This document shows, in pieces, positions 7,731 through 18,402 of a stretch of 64,000 nucleotides of DNA. Numbering within the stretch: position 1 is the stretch's first letter; each line of letters opens with the position of its first letter. Made by a program: the position numbers and the translations under genes. The DNA is from Clostridia bacterium (lineage in GTDB: Bacteria; Bacillota; Clostridia; Saccharofermentanales; Saccharofermentanaceae): positions 1 through 64,000 of the forward strand of contig JAEEIT010000129.1 of NCBI GenBank assembly GCA_016281535.1. Reading direction: 5' to 3'. The notes below the pieces were generated by a model. The model saw only the letters and a list, made by a program, of their open reading frames with translations. It made no database searches and was not told the DNA's origin.

Positions 7731-10106
7731 TCACTCGTCCTTCAGGATCCGTACCGGCTCGAGCTTACTGATGGAGCGGGAGTTCAGGAAGCTTGTGATC
7801 AGGGCGCAGGCGACGATGATCACCATGGTCAGCAGGAACCACAGCGGGTTCGTCGACAGGTTGGTCTGCTTGATCCCGAACAGTCCCAGTCCCAGAAGCA
7901 TGAATCGGTCTGCAAGAAGGAGATGCAGGACGATACCGGCGAGTACACCGATGACGACCAGCGGAAGGTTACTCATGATCATTCTTCTGACCAGTTCGCC
8001 GGACGTGTAACCGAGGGCTTTGCTGACGCCAAGTTCGGAACGTTCACGGATGATCTGGGAGCGGGTCAGGAGGATCTCGGTCAGGATGACGACGAAGCAC
8101 GTAAGGCTGACGAAGATGGCACAGATCGCCACCATGGTGGTCGTGATGGTCCGCATCGTGGACCCGATGAGATCATCGACCAGCATAATATTATTCTTCG
8201 GATACCTCTCGGCCAGTTCCTTCATATAGGCCTTTGCCTGTGTCTTATCTTTCAGGTAGATCATGATGGAACCGAACTTATAATCCGGCTTGATCCGCTT
8301 CGCACCTTCTTCGCTGACCAGAGCCCTGTTTCCCATGTTGTTGATCTTCTGGTCGATCCCACAGATGGTAAAGGGAACGGTTCCGGAATTGTTGGTGGTC
8401 TTGACATCCACCACATCACCGATTTTGGCATCAAGATTTTTCGCTTCGATAAATGTCAGAACGATCTCGTTTTCGTTCTCCGGCAGGTGTCCTTCCAGAA
8501 GGTACTCGTACTCAAGTTTACTGAGATCATCGAAGGTGTCGACACCGATGGAACGGGTATTCTCCAGATGCGTGAATTCGATGCTGCTCAGAGTACTGCT
8601 TGTAACCACGCGTTCGACTTTCGGGTCATTCTTTAGGTCAGAAAGAAGGGCCTCGTCGCCATTTGCGGTGATCTGTACTTCAGAAACTTCGAAGCCGACC
8701 AGTTTCAGCATGGCGGTCTGATCCATGGCGAAATTCTCGAAGAGCGTGAAGCCCAGGCAGCTGGAGAATGTCAGAAGAGCAATGATCAGGATGATGAAGA
8801 GGCTCTTCTTCGGGCGGCCGAAGATGTTCTTGCCGGACAGCGCCAGATCCAGCGGCATGGAAGATTTGTCCAGCGCGAAGTGGTTCTTCTTGAAGTTGTG
8901 GTTGGACATTCCGGAACGGAGTGCTTCCAGAACGGTGAGCTTCTTGTAGCTTCTGGAAGCCAGAAGAGTGCCGAGAAAGACCAGAAGCGGGATGCCGATC
9001 AGTGTGGAAAGAAGAGCCGGAATACATACGCCGGAGAAACCGGTAAGGCCCATGAGCATGCCCTGAAGAGAACTCAGAACCGGGCTTAAGAAGAGGCCGA
9101 CAACGATGGCAAGAATGGTGGCAAGTCCGCAGATCAGCATTTCTTCCATGATACAGGACCAGCGCAGTGCCCGGGCTGTATAGCCGTTTGCCTGAAGAAG
9201 ACCGATATTCTGGATGTTCATCTCGATAAAATTCTTAATGGAGAAGTGCATGATGATGATAGCCAGTCCCACTAAAACGATGGTGAAGAGGAGAATGATT
9301 GCCGAAGCCATACCGGATAAGACCATCGTGCCCATTTCCATGATGTCGACCTTGATTGAAGTCGGAGCCGCTTCCGGGAAGGCACGCTTCACAGACAGCT
9401 CGTAATCCGTGAGGTCAACACCGTCTTCGACCGTGCAGTACACGAAGGAACCACACATGCTCGGATCTACATTTTCAGAAATTTCCTGAAAAATGTTCGG
9501 GCTGACGAGAGCGGGGAAGCCGGAAATGTTCATGGTCGTGGCAAAATACAGATTCTCCATATAACCCTTGACGATGAAATCAAAACTCATGCCGTTGGCG
9601 GAGATATGGAATGCATCTCCTTTCTTGACAGAAGAGGACAAATGGTACGGAAGCACGATCTCGTTGTCTTTGAGATCAATATACTCTTCCGGATAGGAAT
9701 TGAGATACGTCGGTTTGGAACTATCTTGAATAAAGAATTCGTAGGAACGACTGTCTTCTTCGGTCTGGCTTCCATAATAGTAATCTGCCGGCCATTCCAC
9801 GATTGGAACGGATTCGCAGAGTTTCGTGCCGGGAAGAGCGGCGATCGTTTCTTGAAACTCTTTTGAATAATCCATGATGTCTTCAGGAGTGTCTGAAACT
9901 ATATTCATAGGTGCGTTCTGAAAGATCAGAATATCGGATGTGTGATAGGTATCCTTACACTCGTTGATGATGTTCTGGCCGGACAGAAGAAGCGAAAGGC
10001 TGGAGAAGAGAAGGGTCGCGGCCAGGAAAATCAGTGTAAAAAGGATCACCACTTCGCCCTTGTGCTTCTTGAGATTATTTTTAGCAATAAAGAATAACGA
10101 ATACAT
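7731..10106 (-). CDS. FtsX/MacB-like ABC transporter permease
   Basis: 791 aa, large extracellular domain, C-terminal FtsX-type TM cluster; adjacent to ATPase. Confidence 0.9.
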   Translation of the reverse strand: MYSLFFIAKNNLKKHKGEVVILFTLIFLAATLLFSSLSLLLSGQNIINECKDTYHTSDILIFQNAPMNIVSDTPEDIMDYSKEFQETIAALPGTKLCESVPIVEWPADYYYGSQTEEDSRSYEFFIQDSSKPTYLNSYPEEYIDLKDNEIVLPYHLSSSVKKGDAFHISANGMSFDFIVKGYMENLYFATTMNISGFPALVSPNIFQEISENVDPSMCGSFVYCTVEDGVDLTDYELSVKRAFPEAAPTSIKVDIMEMGTMVLSGMASAIILLFTIVLVGLAIIIMHFSIKNFIEMNIQNIGLLQANGYTARALRWSCIMEEMLICGLATILAIVVGLFLSPVLSSLQGMLMGLTGFSGVCIPALLSTLIGIPLLVFLGTLLASRSYKKLTVLEALRSGMSNHNFKKNHFALDKSSMPLDLALSGKNIFGRPKKSLFIILIIALLTFSSCLGFTLFENFAMDQTAMLKLVGFEVSEVQITANGDEALLSDLKNDPKVERVVTSSTLSSIEFTHLENTRSIGVDTFDDLSKLEYEYLLEGHLPENENEIVLTFIEAKNLDAKIGDVVDVKTTNNSGTVPFTICGIDQKINNMGNRALVSEEGAKRIKPDYKFGSIMIYLKDKTQAKAYMKELAERYPKNNIMLVDDLIGSTMRTITTTMVAICAIFVSLTCFVVILTEILLTRSQIIRERSELGVSKALGYTSGELVRRMIMSNLPLVVIGVLAGIVLHLLLADRFMLLGLGLFGIKQTNLSTNPLWFLLTMVIIVACALITSFLNSRSISKLEPVRILKDE

Positions 10107-10109
10107 TTC

Positions 10110-10931
10110 TTACCACCCCATGTTCGAAAGGAATGCGCGAATGGCGCTGTGACGCTCTTTGTCCGGACCATTGTACGGCTGAAGTTCGATCTCATCGCAG
10201 ATCACACCGTCACGGAGATAGAGGATGCGGTTGCCGCGCTCGGCGGCGGCGATGGTGTGGGTGACCATGACGATGCTCTGACCGCGGTCGTTCATTTCCG
10301 TGAGGACGTCGAGAACGGCCTGGGTGTTCTGCGAGTTCAGGGCGCCCGTCGGCTCATCTGCGAAGAGCACTTCCGGGTCGTTGATGACGGATCTGACGAG
10401 GGCGACGCGCTGCTGCTCACCGCCGCTTAGCTGGTTCGGGAACTTGCTGAAGCTGACTTCCGCGATGCCCACCTGAGAAAGAAGCTTCTTCGCTTTCTCG
10501 GCCAGTGCTCTGCGATCCTTGTGCTTGAGAAGGCCGCTGACCATGATGTTATCGAGAACGCTCATGGTGTCGTTCAGGTAGTTCTGCTGGAAAACGAATC
10601 CGCAGTGTTCTCTTCTGAAACGGGCCAGCTTGTCGTTATTGTACTTGGAGATCTCTTCGGTACCATAGGAGATGGAGCCGAGGCTCGGACGGTCCATGCC
10701 GGAAAGAGCGTAAAGAAGCGTGGATTTGCCGGCGCCGGAATCGCCCATGATTACGGTGAAATCGCCTTTCCTGATCTGGAGGTTCAGGTTCTTCAGAACA
10801 TGCTGCTGAACCGATTCGTTACTGAAAGTCTTGCAGAGATCTCTGGCGGTGAGGATGGTCTCCTGTGTGGGAAGAGATCTTACATCCTTTTGCTGTGCTG
10901 TCGTATCTTTGACGTGGATTTTAGTCTGCAT
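10110..10931 (-). CDS. ABC transporter ATP-binding protein (LolD/MacB family)
   Basis: Walker A GDSGAGKST, signature LSGGEQQRVALVRS, Walker B VLFADEPTGAL. Confidence 0.93.
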   Translation of the reverse strand: MQTKIHVKDTTAQQKDVRSLPTQETILTARDLCKTFSNESVQQHVLKNLNLQIRKGDFTVIMGDSGAGKSTLLYALSGMDRPSLGSISYGTEEISKYNNDKLARFRREHCGFVFQQNYLNDTMSVLDNIMVSGLLKHKDRRALAEKAKKLLSQVGIAEVSFSKFPNQLSGGEQQRVALVRSVINDPEVLFADEPTGALNSQNTQAVLDVLTEMNDRGQSIVMVTHTIAAAERGNRILYLRDGVICDEIELQPYNGPDKERHSAIRAFLSNMGW

Positions 10932-11150
10932 TTTCGATTATCTCCTTCGTTTTATGTCTTGTGTGTTTTTTCGAATCTTACAATGTTAGTGTAGAACTCT
11001 TTCCGAAGGAATGCTTTACGCAAATCTTGTGCAATCCTTAACTGTTTCTTACACGTGGGCAATTGCTATTATTCTCTTAATACGTAGTTCATTTTCGAGT
11101 ATAATAGTAATGATTGACGTAATTACCGCATCATTTGAGGAGGGGAAAAC

Positions 11151-11450
11151 ATGCTTGATATGAATAAGAAGAAGGACGGGAAGAAGCTTACCTATTTCCT
11201 GTCCGGACGGCTCGATACCATTACTGCGCCGGACCTGGAGAAGGATCTTACATCGTCTGCGGAAGAGACCGAAGAACTGGTCCTCGACCTGGAGAAACTC
11301 GACTATATCTCTTCTGCCGGGCTTCGAGTCCTTCTGTCGGCACATAAGAATATGAGCAAGAAAGGATCCATGAAACTGATCCACGTCGGATCTTCCCTGA
11401 TGGAGATCTTCGAGGTGACCGGGTTCTCGGATATCCTTACGATCGAATAA
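11151..11450 (+). CDS. STAS-domain anti-sigma factor antagonist
   Basis: DLEKLDYISSAGLRVLLSAHK motif. Confidence 0.9.
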   Translation: MLDMNKKKDGKKLTYFLSGRLDTITAPDLEKDLTSSAEETEELVLDLEKLDYISSAGLRVLLSAHKNMSKKGSMKLIHVGSSLMEIFEVTGFSDILTIE

Positions 11451-11452
11451 AT

Positions 11453-13480
11453 ATGAAAGTGCTTATTCATTCGAGGCAGTTCCGGGTGCACGCCTTGCTG
11501 CTGGCGATGTTTCTCGTACTCACGGTGGTCCTTGCCGTGGTGTCGTTCATCATCAGCGATCCGGCGTCCCTTCCGAGTAACCGTGTGATCAGCATTACGG
11601 CCGACATCTTCGGTATGTGTCTGGGCCTGGTGCTGTATCTGTGCTGCGGAAGTGACACCCAGTGGGATGAGGAGAACCTGAAGGCATTCCTGATGCTGAT
11701 CGGGACGTGCTTCGTCGCCGCTTTCGCCGATGAATATGCCTGGCTCGTGGACGGGAAGAATTACCTGCGGATCCCGAATCTGATCACCAACACGGTCTAT
11801 TACGGGACCACGCCGCTGATGGCCTACTCCTTCTGGAGATATGTCGTTACCTTCCTGAATACACGTAAGGAGCGGGTGGATAAGTGGAATAAGATCTTTC
11901 TGACCGGGCTTGTCGTGACAGTCCTGTCGATCGTCGGAAATGTCTGGTTCGGCTACTATTTCTCTGTTGATGAAGCAGGGAATTACCAGCGCGCGGAATT
12001 GTTCTCGATCCCGCTGATCTACGCGTACCTGATGCTCGGGATGACGCTCCTTCTGGTGATCATCGCGAGAAAGCGGTTCCAGAGATTCCAGATCATCGCA
12101 CTCTTTTCGTATGCGGTGGTACCGATGGCGATGGGCGTGGTTACGGTCCTGACCTACGGGATCTCGCTGTCTTCGGCGGTGATCATGATGGTGCTGATGC
12201 TGATGTACTGCGTGCTGAACGTCGTGCAGTCCCGCGAACAGAATGTGGCGGAGAATGAGCTTCATCTGGCCAGTGCGATCCAGGAGGCCATGCTGCCGAG
12301 AAAGTTCCCGCCTTATCCGGATAGAAAAGAATTCGATATTCATGCGCTGATGGATCCGGCGAAAGAAGTGGGCGGCGACTTCTACGACTTCTTCCTGATC
12401 GATGACGACCATCTGGCGATGGTGATCGCGGATGTGTCCGGCAAGGGCATCCCGGCTTCGCTCTTCATGATGGTCAGTAAGACGCTCATTAAGACGCAGA
12501 CCATCGCGAAGATGGATATGGATCCGTCGGAGATCCTGGAGCGTGTCAATACGCAGATCTGTGAGAATAATAACCTCGAGATGTTCGTGACGGTGTGGCT
12601 CGGTATCCTGACGATCTCGTCCGGGAAACTGGTCTATGCCAATGCGGGCCATGAGTACCCGGCCCTGAAACACAAGGGGGAGGCATTCGCACTTCGTAAA
12701 GAGAAGCATTCGCCGCCGCTTGGTGCCATCGAGGGGATCCCGTTCCGGAAAGGGGAAGTGACCCTTCAGAAGGGGGACATTCTCTATGTCTATACGGACG
12801 GTGTGCCGGAGGCTTCCGATCTCGAGCAGCATCTACTCGGAACAGAACAGATGGTGAAGATCCTCAATCAGTCGGATACGGAAGACCCATCCAAAATCGA
12901 TGCTTTTGTACGGGGAAAGATCGATGAGTTTGCCAACGGGGCCGCGCAGTTCGACGATATCACGATGCTGTGTCTTAGGTATGACGGTCCGCAGGAACTT
13001 GCCGGGAAGGAACCGGAGATGGAGGCGAAGATGAAAACGGAAGAGATCTCCAAGGATGCGGAAATAACGGGCGGGGAGGAACTGACCGTGGAGGCGGAAG
13101 CCGGGAATCTTCCGAAGGTGCAGTCGTTCATCGAGCAGTATCTCGAAGCAGCGGACTGTCCGCCGAAAGAGATGATGCAGATCGGGGTCGCGGTGGAAGA
13201 GATCTTCGTCAATATTGCAAGCTATGCCTATGCGCCCGATACAGGAGAAGCAACGGTCCGGGTGCGTGTGGAGCAGGATCCGAAGTGTGCGGTGATCACG
13301 TTCCTCGATCAGGGGAAACCCTATGACCCGCTTTCACGGGAGGATCCGGATGTTTCGCTGGCGGCGGAAGATCGGGAAATCGGCGGACTCGGGATATTTA
13401 TCACGAAAAAGACGATGGATGAAGTATCCTATGAATATAAGGATGGAAAGAACGTCTTCACCATGAAGAAGAAATTCTGA
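11453..13480 (+). CDS. Membrane SpoIIE-family PP2C phosphatase fused to RsbW-like HATPase domain
   Basis: N-terminal TMs; LASAIQEAMLPRKFPP, KEVGGDFYDFF, ADVSGKGIPASLFM; C-terminal VEEIFVNIASYAY and GGLGIFI. Confidence 0.88.
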   Translation: MKVLIHSRQFRVHALLLAMFLVLTVVLAVVSFIISDPASLPSNRVISITADIFGMCLGLVLYLCCGSDTQWDEENLKAFLMLIGTCFVAAFADEYAWLVDGKNYLRIPNLITNTVYYGTTPLMAYSFWRYVVTFLNTRKERVDKWNKIFLTGLVVTVLSIVGNVWFGYYFSVDEAGNYQRAELFSIPLIYAYLMLGMTLLLVIIARKRFQRFQIIALFSYAVVPMAMGVVTVLTYGISLSSAVIMMVLMLMYCVLNVVQSREQNVAENELHLASAIQEAMLPRKFPPYPDRKEFDIHALMDPAKEVGGDFYDFFLIDDDHLAMVIADVSGKGIPASLFMMVSKTLIKTQTIAKMDMDPSEILERVNTQICENNNLEMFVTVWLGILTISSGKLVYANAGHEYPALKHKGEAFALRKEKHSPPLGAIEGIPFRKGEVTLQKGDILYVYTDGVPEASDLEQHLLGTEQMVKILNQSDTEDPSKIDAFVRGKIDEFANGAAQFDDITMLCLRYDGPQELAGKEPEMEAKMKTEEISKDAEITGGEELTVEAEAGNLPKVQSFIEQYLEAADCPPKEMMQIGVAVEEIFVNIASYAYAPDTGEATVRVRVEQDPKCAVITFLDQGKPYDPLSREDPDVSLAAEDREIGGLGIFITKKTMDEVSYEYKDGKNVFTMKKKF

Positions 13481-13525
13481 TGCCGGGAGTAGATCCGGTC
13501 CGGGAAGAATAGAGGATAAGTAGAG

Positions 13526-14422
13526 ATGGTAAGAATAGATCTTCATATGCATACGACTGTTTCGGACGGGACGGACCGGCCGGAGGAGATCGTCAGGAAT
13601 GTTCGGGCGGCCGGGATCGAAGTGTTCTCGGTGTCGGACCATGATTCCATCGACTGTGCATCGGTCATCCCGACACTTCTTCTGGATGAGGATCCGGTGT
13701 TTATCTCGGGCGTGGAGTTCTCCTGTAAGGATGAAGAAGGAAAATACCATATCCTGGGATACGGGTATGATCCGGAAGGGGAATCGATCCGGCGCGTCGT
13801 GGAACAGGGGCATGCTTTCCGCATGGACACGGTAAGAAGAAGGCTCGCGTTTCTTTCGGATGCCTTCGGATTTACGTTCCCGAAGGAAGAAACGGATGCC
13901 CTTCTTTCCCTGGATAATCCGGGGAAACCGCATATCGGAAATCTCATGGTGAAGTACGGATATGCGAAGACGAAGGAAGAGGCGATCCTGGAGTATATCA
14001 ATAAGATGCCGAGAAAAGAGGCCTATGTTGATCCGAAAGATGCCATCGAGGGGATCCTGGGAGCCGGAGGGATCCCGGTGCTGGCCCATCCTTTCTTCGG
14101 AAGCGGCAGCCAGACCATCCCCTTTACGGATATACGGGACCGGGTCGGAAGACTGAAGTCTTACGGGCTTTCGGGTATCGAGGGTTTCTACTCCGGCTTC
14201 GACGGGGACATGATACGGTATGCCCTGGAGGTCGCGGAAGAGATGGATCTGTATGTGACCGCCGGAAGCGATTATCACGGAGGGAATAAAACGGTGAAAC
14301 TGGGAGATACAGGTCTTGAACGGATCCTGTCTGAGATGCCGGGTGATCCTTCTCTGGAGAAGGTGCCGGGGCTTCTTAGGTTCCTTCAGGATGTGAAGAA
14401 GAGTAAAGGAGTCAAGTGGTAA
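13526..14422 (+). CDS. PHP-domain metal-dependent phosphoesterase (TrpH/RNase AM-like)
   Basis: DLHMHTTVSDGT, SVSDHDS, PVLAHPF, GSDYHG. Confidence 0.9.
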   Translation: MVRIDLHMHTTVSDGTDRPEEIVRNVRAAGIEVFSVSDHDSIDCASVIPTLLLDEDPVFISGVEFSCKDEEGKYHILGYGYDPEGESIRRVVEQGHAFRMDTVRRRLAFLSDAFGFTFPKEETDALLSLDNPGKPHIGNLMVKYGYAKTKEEAILEYINKMPRKEAYVDPKDAIEGILGAGGIPVLAHPFFGSGSQTIPFTDIRDRVGRLKSYGLSGIEGFYSGFDGDMIRYALEVAEEMDLYVTAGSDYHGGNKTVKLGDTGLERILSEMPGDPSLEKVPGLLRFLQDVKKSKGVKW

Positions 14423-14423
14423 G

Positions 14424-15119
14424 ATGCACTATAACTGTCTGATCATCGATGATGAGGTGGAGCTGTCGAAGATGACGCAGGAATACTTCGAGATGTTCGA
14501 AGTATCCTGTGCATGTGTGGAGACGGCGAAGGACTGCCTTCGTTTCCTTGAGGAGAATACAGCGGATGTCTTTCTTCTCGACATTAACTTAGGAAATGAG
14601 AGCGGATTTGCGCTGTGTAAGACGCTTCGCGAGAAATACGATACACCGATCCTGTTTATCAGTGCGCGCCAAAGTGACGATGACGTGCTGGTGGCGCTGA
14701 ATATCGGCGGGGATGATTATGTGAAGAAACCCTATACTTTATCGGTACTCCTGGCGAAGGTGAAAGTGCAGCTTAAGCGGCTCGCCGCGGTACGAGACAA
14801 GGCCAGGAAGGGCGAAGAAACAGACGGCAACAGTGCTTTTGCCATCGACGAACCGACCATGAGCTGCCGCGTGGAAGGGAAAGAGATCGCGCTGAAGGCC
14901 AAGGAGTTCGCGCTGCTTTCCTGCCTTTACGCTCATAAGAATACCATCGTGACGAAAGAGCAGCTCTTCCTTCAAGTGTGGGGCGATGCGTTCTACAGCG
15001 ACGGCACGCTGAATGTCCATATCCGCAGGCTTCGCGAGAAGATCGAAGAGGACCCGAACCACCCGAAGTGGATCAAGACGATCTGGGGAACGGGCTATAA
15101 GCTGGAGATCCCGTCATGA
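14424..15119 (+). CDS. OmpR/PhoB-family response regulator
   Basis: Receiver DVFLLDINLG plus winged-helix C-terminus. Confidence 0.92.
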   Translation: MHYNCLIIDDEVELSKMTQEYFEMFEVSCACVETAKDCLRFLEENTADVFLLDINLGNESGFALCKTLREKYDTPILFISARQSDDDVLVALNIGGDDYVKKPYTLSVLLAKVKVQLKRLAAVRDKARKGEETDGNSAFAIDEPTMSCRVEGKEIALKAKEFALLSCLYAHKNTIVTKEQLFLQVWGDAFYSDGTLNVHIRRLREKIEEDPNHPKWIKTIWGTGYKLEIPS

Positions 15120-16357
15120 AGTTACGTGTGATCGCTGTATTCTATATTCTGATCGTGTTCCTAAGTGCATTTGTCTTCCTCAGGCGGATCGACAGCACGG
15201 AGGTGTACGAGATCGATATGCTGGAACTCAATGAGAAGGTGTACGATATCTCGAAGGACCTTCAGACCGGGAAGACACCGGAGGAGCTGGAGAAGCGCTA
15301 TGACTGCCGTATCGTCCTTCGTTCGGAGAACAGCTATGAATCCGAGAATAATATGTATATCCGGAACGGATACTCGGTCTTCGACTATGCGGTGGATGGA
15401 GAAATCGAAGGGAAGATCGCATTTCAGGCGAGGCAGGACGAATATAAGCTTCGGAAGGATCGGGAGAAGACGGATCTTGCGCTGATGACCCTTCTGGCGC
15501 TGGTGCTGGGATTGTCGGTCTTAGGCGTGGTGTGGTATCTGTACGTGCGGCCGTTCTCGGAACTGAAGGTGTTTGCCGAGCATGTGTCGAAGGGCAATCT
15601 CAATGTGCCGCTTAAGATGCAGAAACACAATTATTTCGGTGCTTTTACCGAGTCCTTCGACCGCATGCGTGAGGAGCTGAAGAAGGCCTCCGACCGAGAG
15701 AACGAGGCGAACCGGAGTAAGAAGGAGCTGGTGGCGGAACTGTCCCACGACATTAAGACGCCGGTGGCGACCATTAAGGCGACCTGCGAAGTAATGGAGA
15801 TCAAGTATAAGGATCCGGATGTGCTGGAGAAGGTGGAGGTCATTAAGGCGAAGGCGAACTCGGTCGATAAGCTGATCGATAATATGTTTAAGGCGACGCT
15901 GGAGGAACTGGAGGAACTGAAGGTGGAGCCGACGGAGGAATCGTCGATGATCCTTGCCGACATGATCTCCGAACTGCGTTTCTACGGGACCGTCGAGACA
16001 AGAAATGAAGTGCCCGAGTGTCTGATCCTCGTGGATACGCTCCGGCTCGAGCAGGTCATCGATAATATTGCCGGGAATTCCTTCAAGTATGCGGGCACGC
16101 CGCTGGAGATCGAGTTCGTGTCGGATGAGCTGGAGATGCACATCCTCTTTATGGACAGAGGTCCGGGTGTGCCGGAAGAGGAGATCTCGCTTCTGACGAC
16201 GAAGTTCTACCGGGGCTCGGTGGCGTCCGGGAAGGATGGCTCCGGTCTGGGCCTTTATCTGGCGTCGGTGTTCATGGAGCGCATGGGCGGCGGACTTGAG
16301 GTGAGGAACAGGGACGGCGGAGGATTCGTCGTGGAGATCGTTCTGAAGAAAGTGTAA
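15116..16357 (+). CDS. Sensor histidine kinase
   Basis: HAMP-like region, ELSHDIKTPVATI H-box, GSGLGLYLASVF G-box; overlaps RR stop. Confidence 0.92.
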   Translation: MKLRVIAVFYILIVFLSAFVFLRRIDSTEVYEIDMLELNEKVYDISKDLQTGKTPEELEKRYDCRIVLRSENSYESENNMYIRNGYSVFDYAVDGEIEGKIAFQARQDEYKLRKDREKTDLALMTLLALVLGLSVLGVVWYLYVRPFSELKVFAEHVSKGNLNVPLKMQKHNYFGAFTESFDRMREELKKASDRENEANRSKKELVAELSHDIKTPVATIKATCEVMEIKYKDPDVLEKVEVIKAKANSVDKLIDNMFKATLEELEELKVEPTEESSMILADMISELRFYGTVETRNEVPECLILVDTLRLEQVIDNIAGNSFKYAGTPLEIEFVSDELEMHILFMDRGPGVPEEEISLLTTKFYRGSVASGKDGSGLGLYLASVFMERMGGGLEVRNRDGGGFVVEIVLKKV

Positions 16358-16363
16358 GAAGGA

Positions 16364-16387
16364 AGCGCCCGGCGAGGGCGCTTTTTT
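16364..16387 (+). terminator. Rho-independent terminator
   Basis: agcgccc-ggcga-gggcgctttttt. Confidence 0.8.
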
Positions 16388-16573
16388 CACGTGAAGTGAG
16401 AATGTGACTTTCGTCATGTTGGAAATCGTGGCTTTTTTCACTTCAGTCATAGATTCACAATTGATATTCTGTTAACAGTGGAAGGCGGGATACGGCAAGA
16501 CCATAAGTTCCTCCGCCGTACTCTCCTCCTGCCTCCACGGAAAAACACATCAATTTCTAACGGAGTGATTCTT

Positions 16574-17326
16574 ATGGAAACGATTCTGAAACTTACGGAT
16601 CTGACGAAGAAGTATGGAAACAAAGTAGTCGTGGACAATCTCAATATCGAGATCCAAAAGGGCGAGATCTTCGGCCTTCTCGGACCGAATGGCGCAGGAA
16701 AATCCACCACGATGAACATGATCTGCAACATCGTGCGCCCGACACTGGGTTCGGTGGAATTTCTGGGAAAGGATTTCCGGAAAAACAAGAAGGAACTGAG
16801 CCGGCATCTCGGCTATATCCCGCAGGATCTCGCGATCCACGGAAGGCTGAAGGCCTGGGAGAATGTCGAGCTGTTTACTTCTCTTTATGGTATTAAGGGA
16901 AAAGAACTGAAGGAGAGGATCGATGAGTCTCTCGAGTATGTCGGGCTCCTCGATCGGAGAAACGATTATGCGAAGACCTTCAGCGGCGGTATGAAGCGCA
17001 GACTCAATATCGCCTGTGCGATCGGGCATCACCCGGATCTTCTGATCTTCGACGAGCCGACGGTCGGTATCGATCCGCAGTCGAGAAACTTCATTCTGGA
17101 GCGGATCAAGAAGTCGAACAGAAACGGTGCGACGGTCATCTACACTTCCCATTACATGGAGGAAGTCGAAGCGATCTGCACAAGGATCGCCATCATGGAC
17201 AACGGGAAGATCATCGCCACCGGAACGTCTGAAGAACTGAAGAAACTTGTCGTCGAGGACACATCTTCCATCACGCTGGAGGAAGTCTTCCTGACACTTA
17301 CTGGAAAGAAACTGAGGGATATCTGA
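16574..17326 (+). CDS. ABC transporter ATP-binding protein
   Basis: GPNGAGKSTTM, FSGGMKRRLNIA, LLIFDEPTVGIDP; start after 'aacggagtgattctt'. Confidence 0.93.
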   Translation: METILKLTDLTKKYGNKVVVDNLNIEIQKGEIFGLLGPNGAGKSTTMNMICNIVRPTLGSVEFLGKDFRKNKKELSRHLGYIPQDLAIHGRLKAWENVELFTSLYGIKGKELKERIDESLEYVGLLDRRNDYAKTFSGGMKRRLNIACAIGHHPDLLIFDEPTVGIDPQSRNFILERIKKSNRNGATVIYTSHYMEEVEAICTRIAIMDNGKIIATGTSEELKKLVVEDTSSITLEEVFLTLTGKKLRDI

Positions 17327-17328
17327 TC

Positions 17329-18402
17329 ATGATACGGTATTTAATTAAGAATAATGCCAAGCTCATGGGCAGGAGCTGGGTCAATGTACTTCTGTTTACG
17401 ATCTGCCCGGTAATCGTATCCGCTGTGCTGATCAGTGCTTTTTCCGATCTGATGGAAAACTATAAAGAGCGTGGGGAGATGCACTGCGGATATTCGATCG
17501 AAGCAGGCAGCATCTGGGAATCTGCCGAAGAGGCGCTGAAGATCTCGGGTGAACAGGCGGAGATCACCTTCACCCGGTTTGACACCGAGGAGCCGGAAGA
17601 GATGATCTCGAAGAATGAACTGTCGGGATTTGTGAAGTTTGAAAGCGGAGGCTACAAGATCTACCGCGTGTCGGAGAAGCCGACGCAGGGAGCCGCCCTC
17701 GAATACTTCATGTCTGTCTTCTGCGACGAGATGACCTATGCCGGGATGGGTTCTGTTGAGAACATCAAGCTCCATATCGAGCACCCGTCCTTCCTGAAGG
17801 CTGTGGATTCCACGGATTACTACGGGATCGTATTCGTCCTCTACTACGCTTGGTGCGCGATCATCTGCGCATCGGGTATTCTGACGAGTGAGAAGAAATA
17901 CGGTATCCGCAGAAGATATACTGTATCGGCACTGAACGATCTACAGCTTTACCTGGGAAGATTCGTGCCCCTTGCGATCGTCGTCTTCTTCGGAACAGCC
18001 ATCGCGGCACTCCTCAACTCGATCTGTTTCGGCGCCAATTGGGGCAATCTTCTCTATGCAGGAGTGCTGTTCCTCGTTATGACCGCGGCGTCCTCTGCGC
18101 TGGGACTGATGTTCCAGAGCATCACGGACAACATGATCATCACGGTCATCCTGACCTTCTCGCTGGTCTGGATCGCGGGGTTCTTCGGCGGAAGTTTCGA
18201 GACCTACATGTTCTCGTCTCATCCGGAGTATATGAAGCTGCTCTCGCCGATCTATCACTGTAACCGTGCGATGGTCGAGCAGGCCGCGTCCGGAAGGACG
18301 GATTATTTTCCAAGTGCGATCCTGTACTGCGCCGGCATCATCGTCGTATGTTCGTTGATCTCGGTTGCCGCAGACACGATCAGAAGGAGGGGAAGAGCAT
18401 GA
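17329..18402 (+). CDS. ABC-2 type transporter permease
   Basis: N- and C-terminal TM architecture, operon with ATPase. Confidence 0.8.
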   Translation: MIRYLIKNNAKLMGRSWVNVLLFTICPVIVSAVLISAFSDLMENYKERGEMHCGYSIEAGSIWESAEEALKISGEQAEITFTRFDTEEPEEMISKNELSGFVKFESGGYKIYRVSEKPTQGAALEYFMSVFCDEMTYAGMGSVENIKLHIEHPSFLKAVDSTDYYGIVFVLYYAWCAIICASGILTSEKKYGIRRRYTVSALNDLQLYLGRFVPLAIVVFFGTAIAALLNSICFGANWGNLLYAGVLFLVMTAASSALGLMFQSITDNMIITVILTFSLVWIAGFFGGSFETYMFSSHPEYMKLLSPIYHCNRAMVEQAASGRTDYFPSAILYCAGIIVVCSLISVAADTIRRRGRA

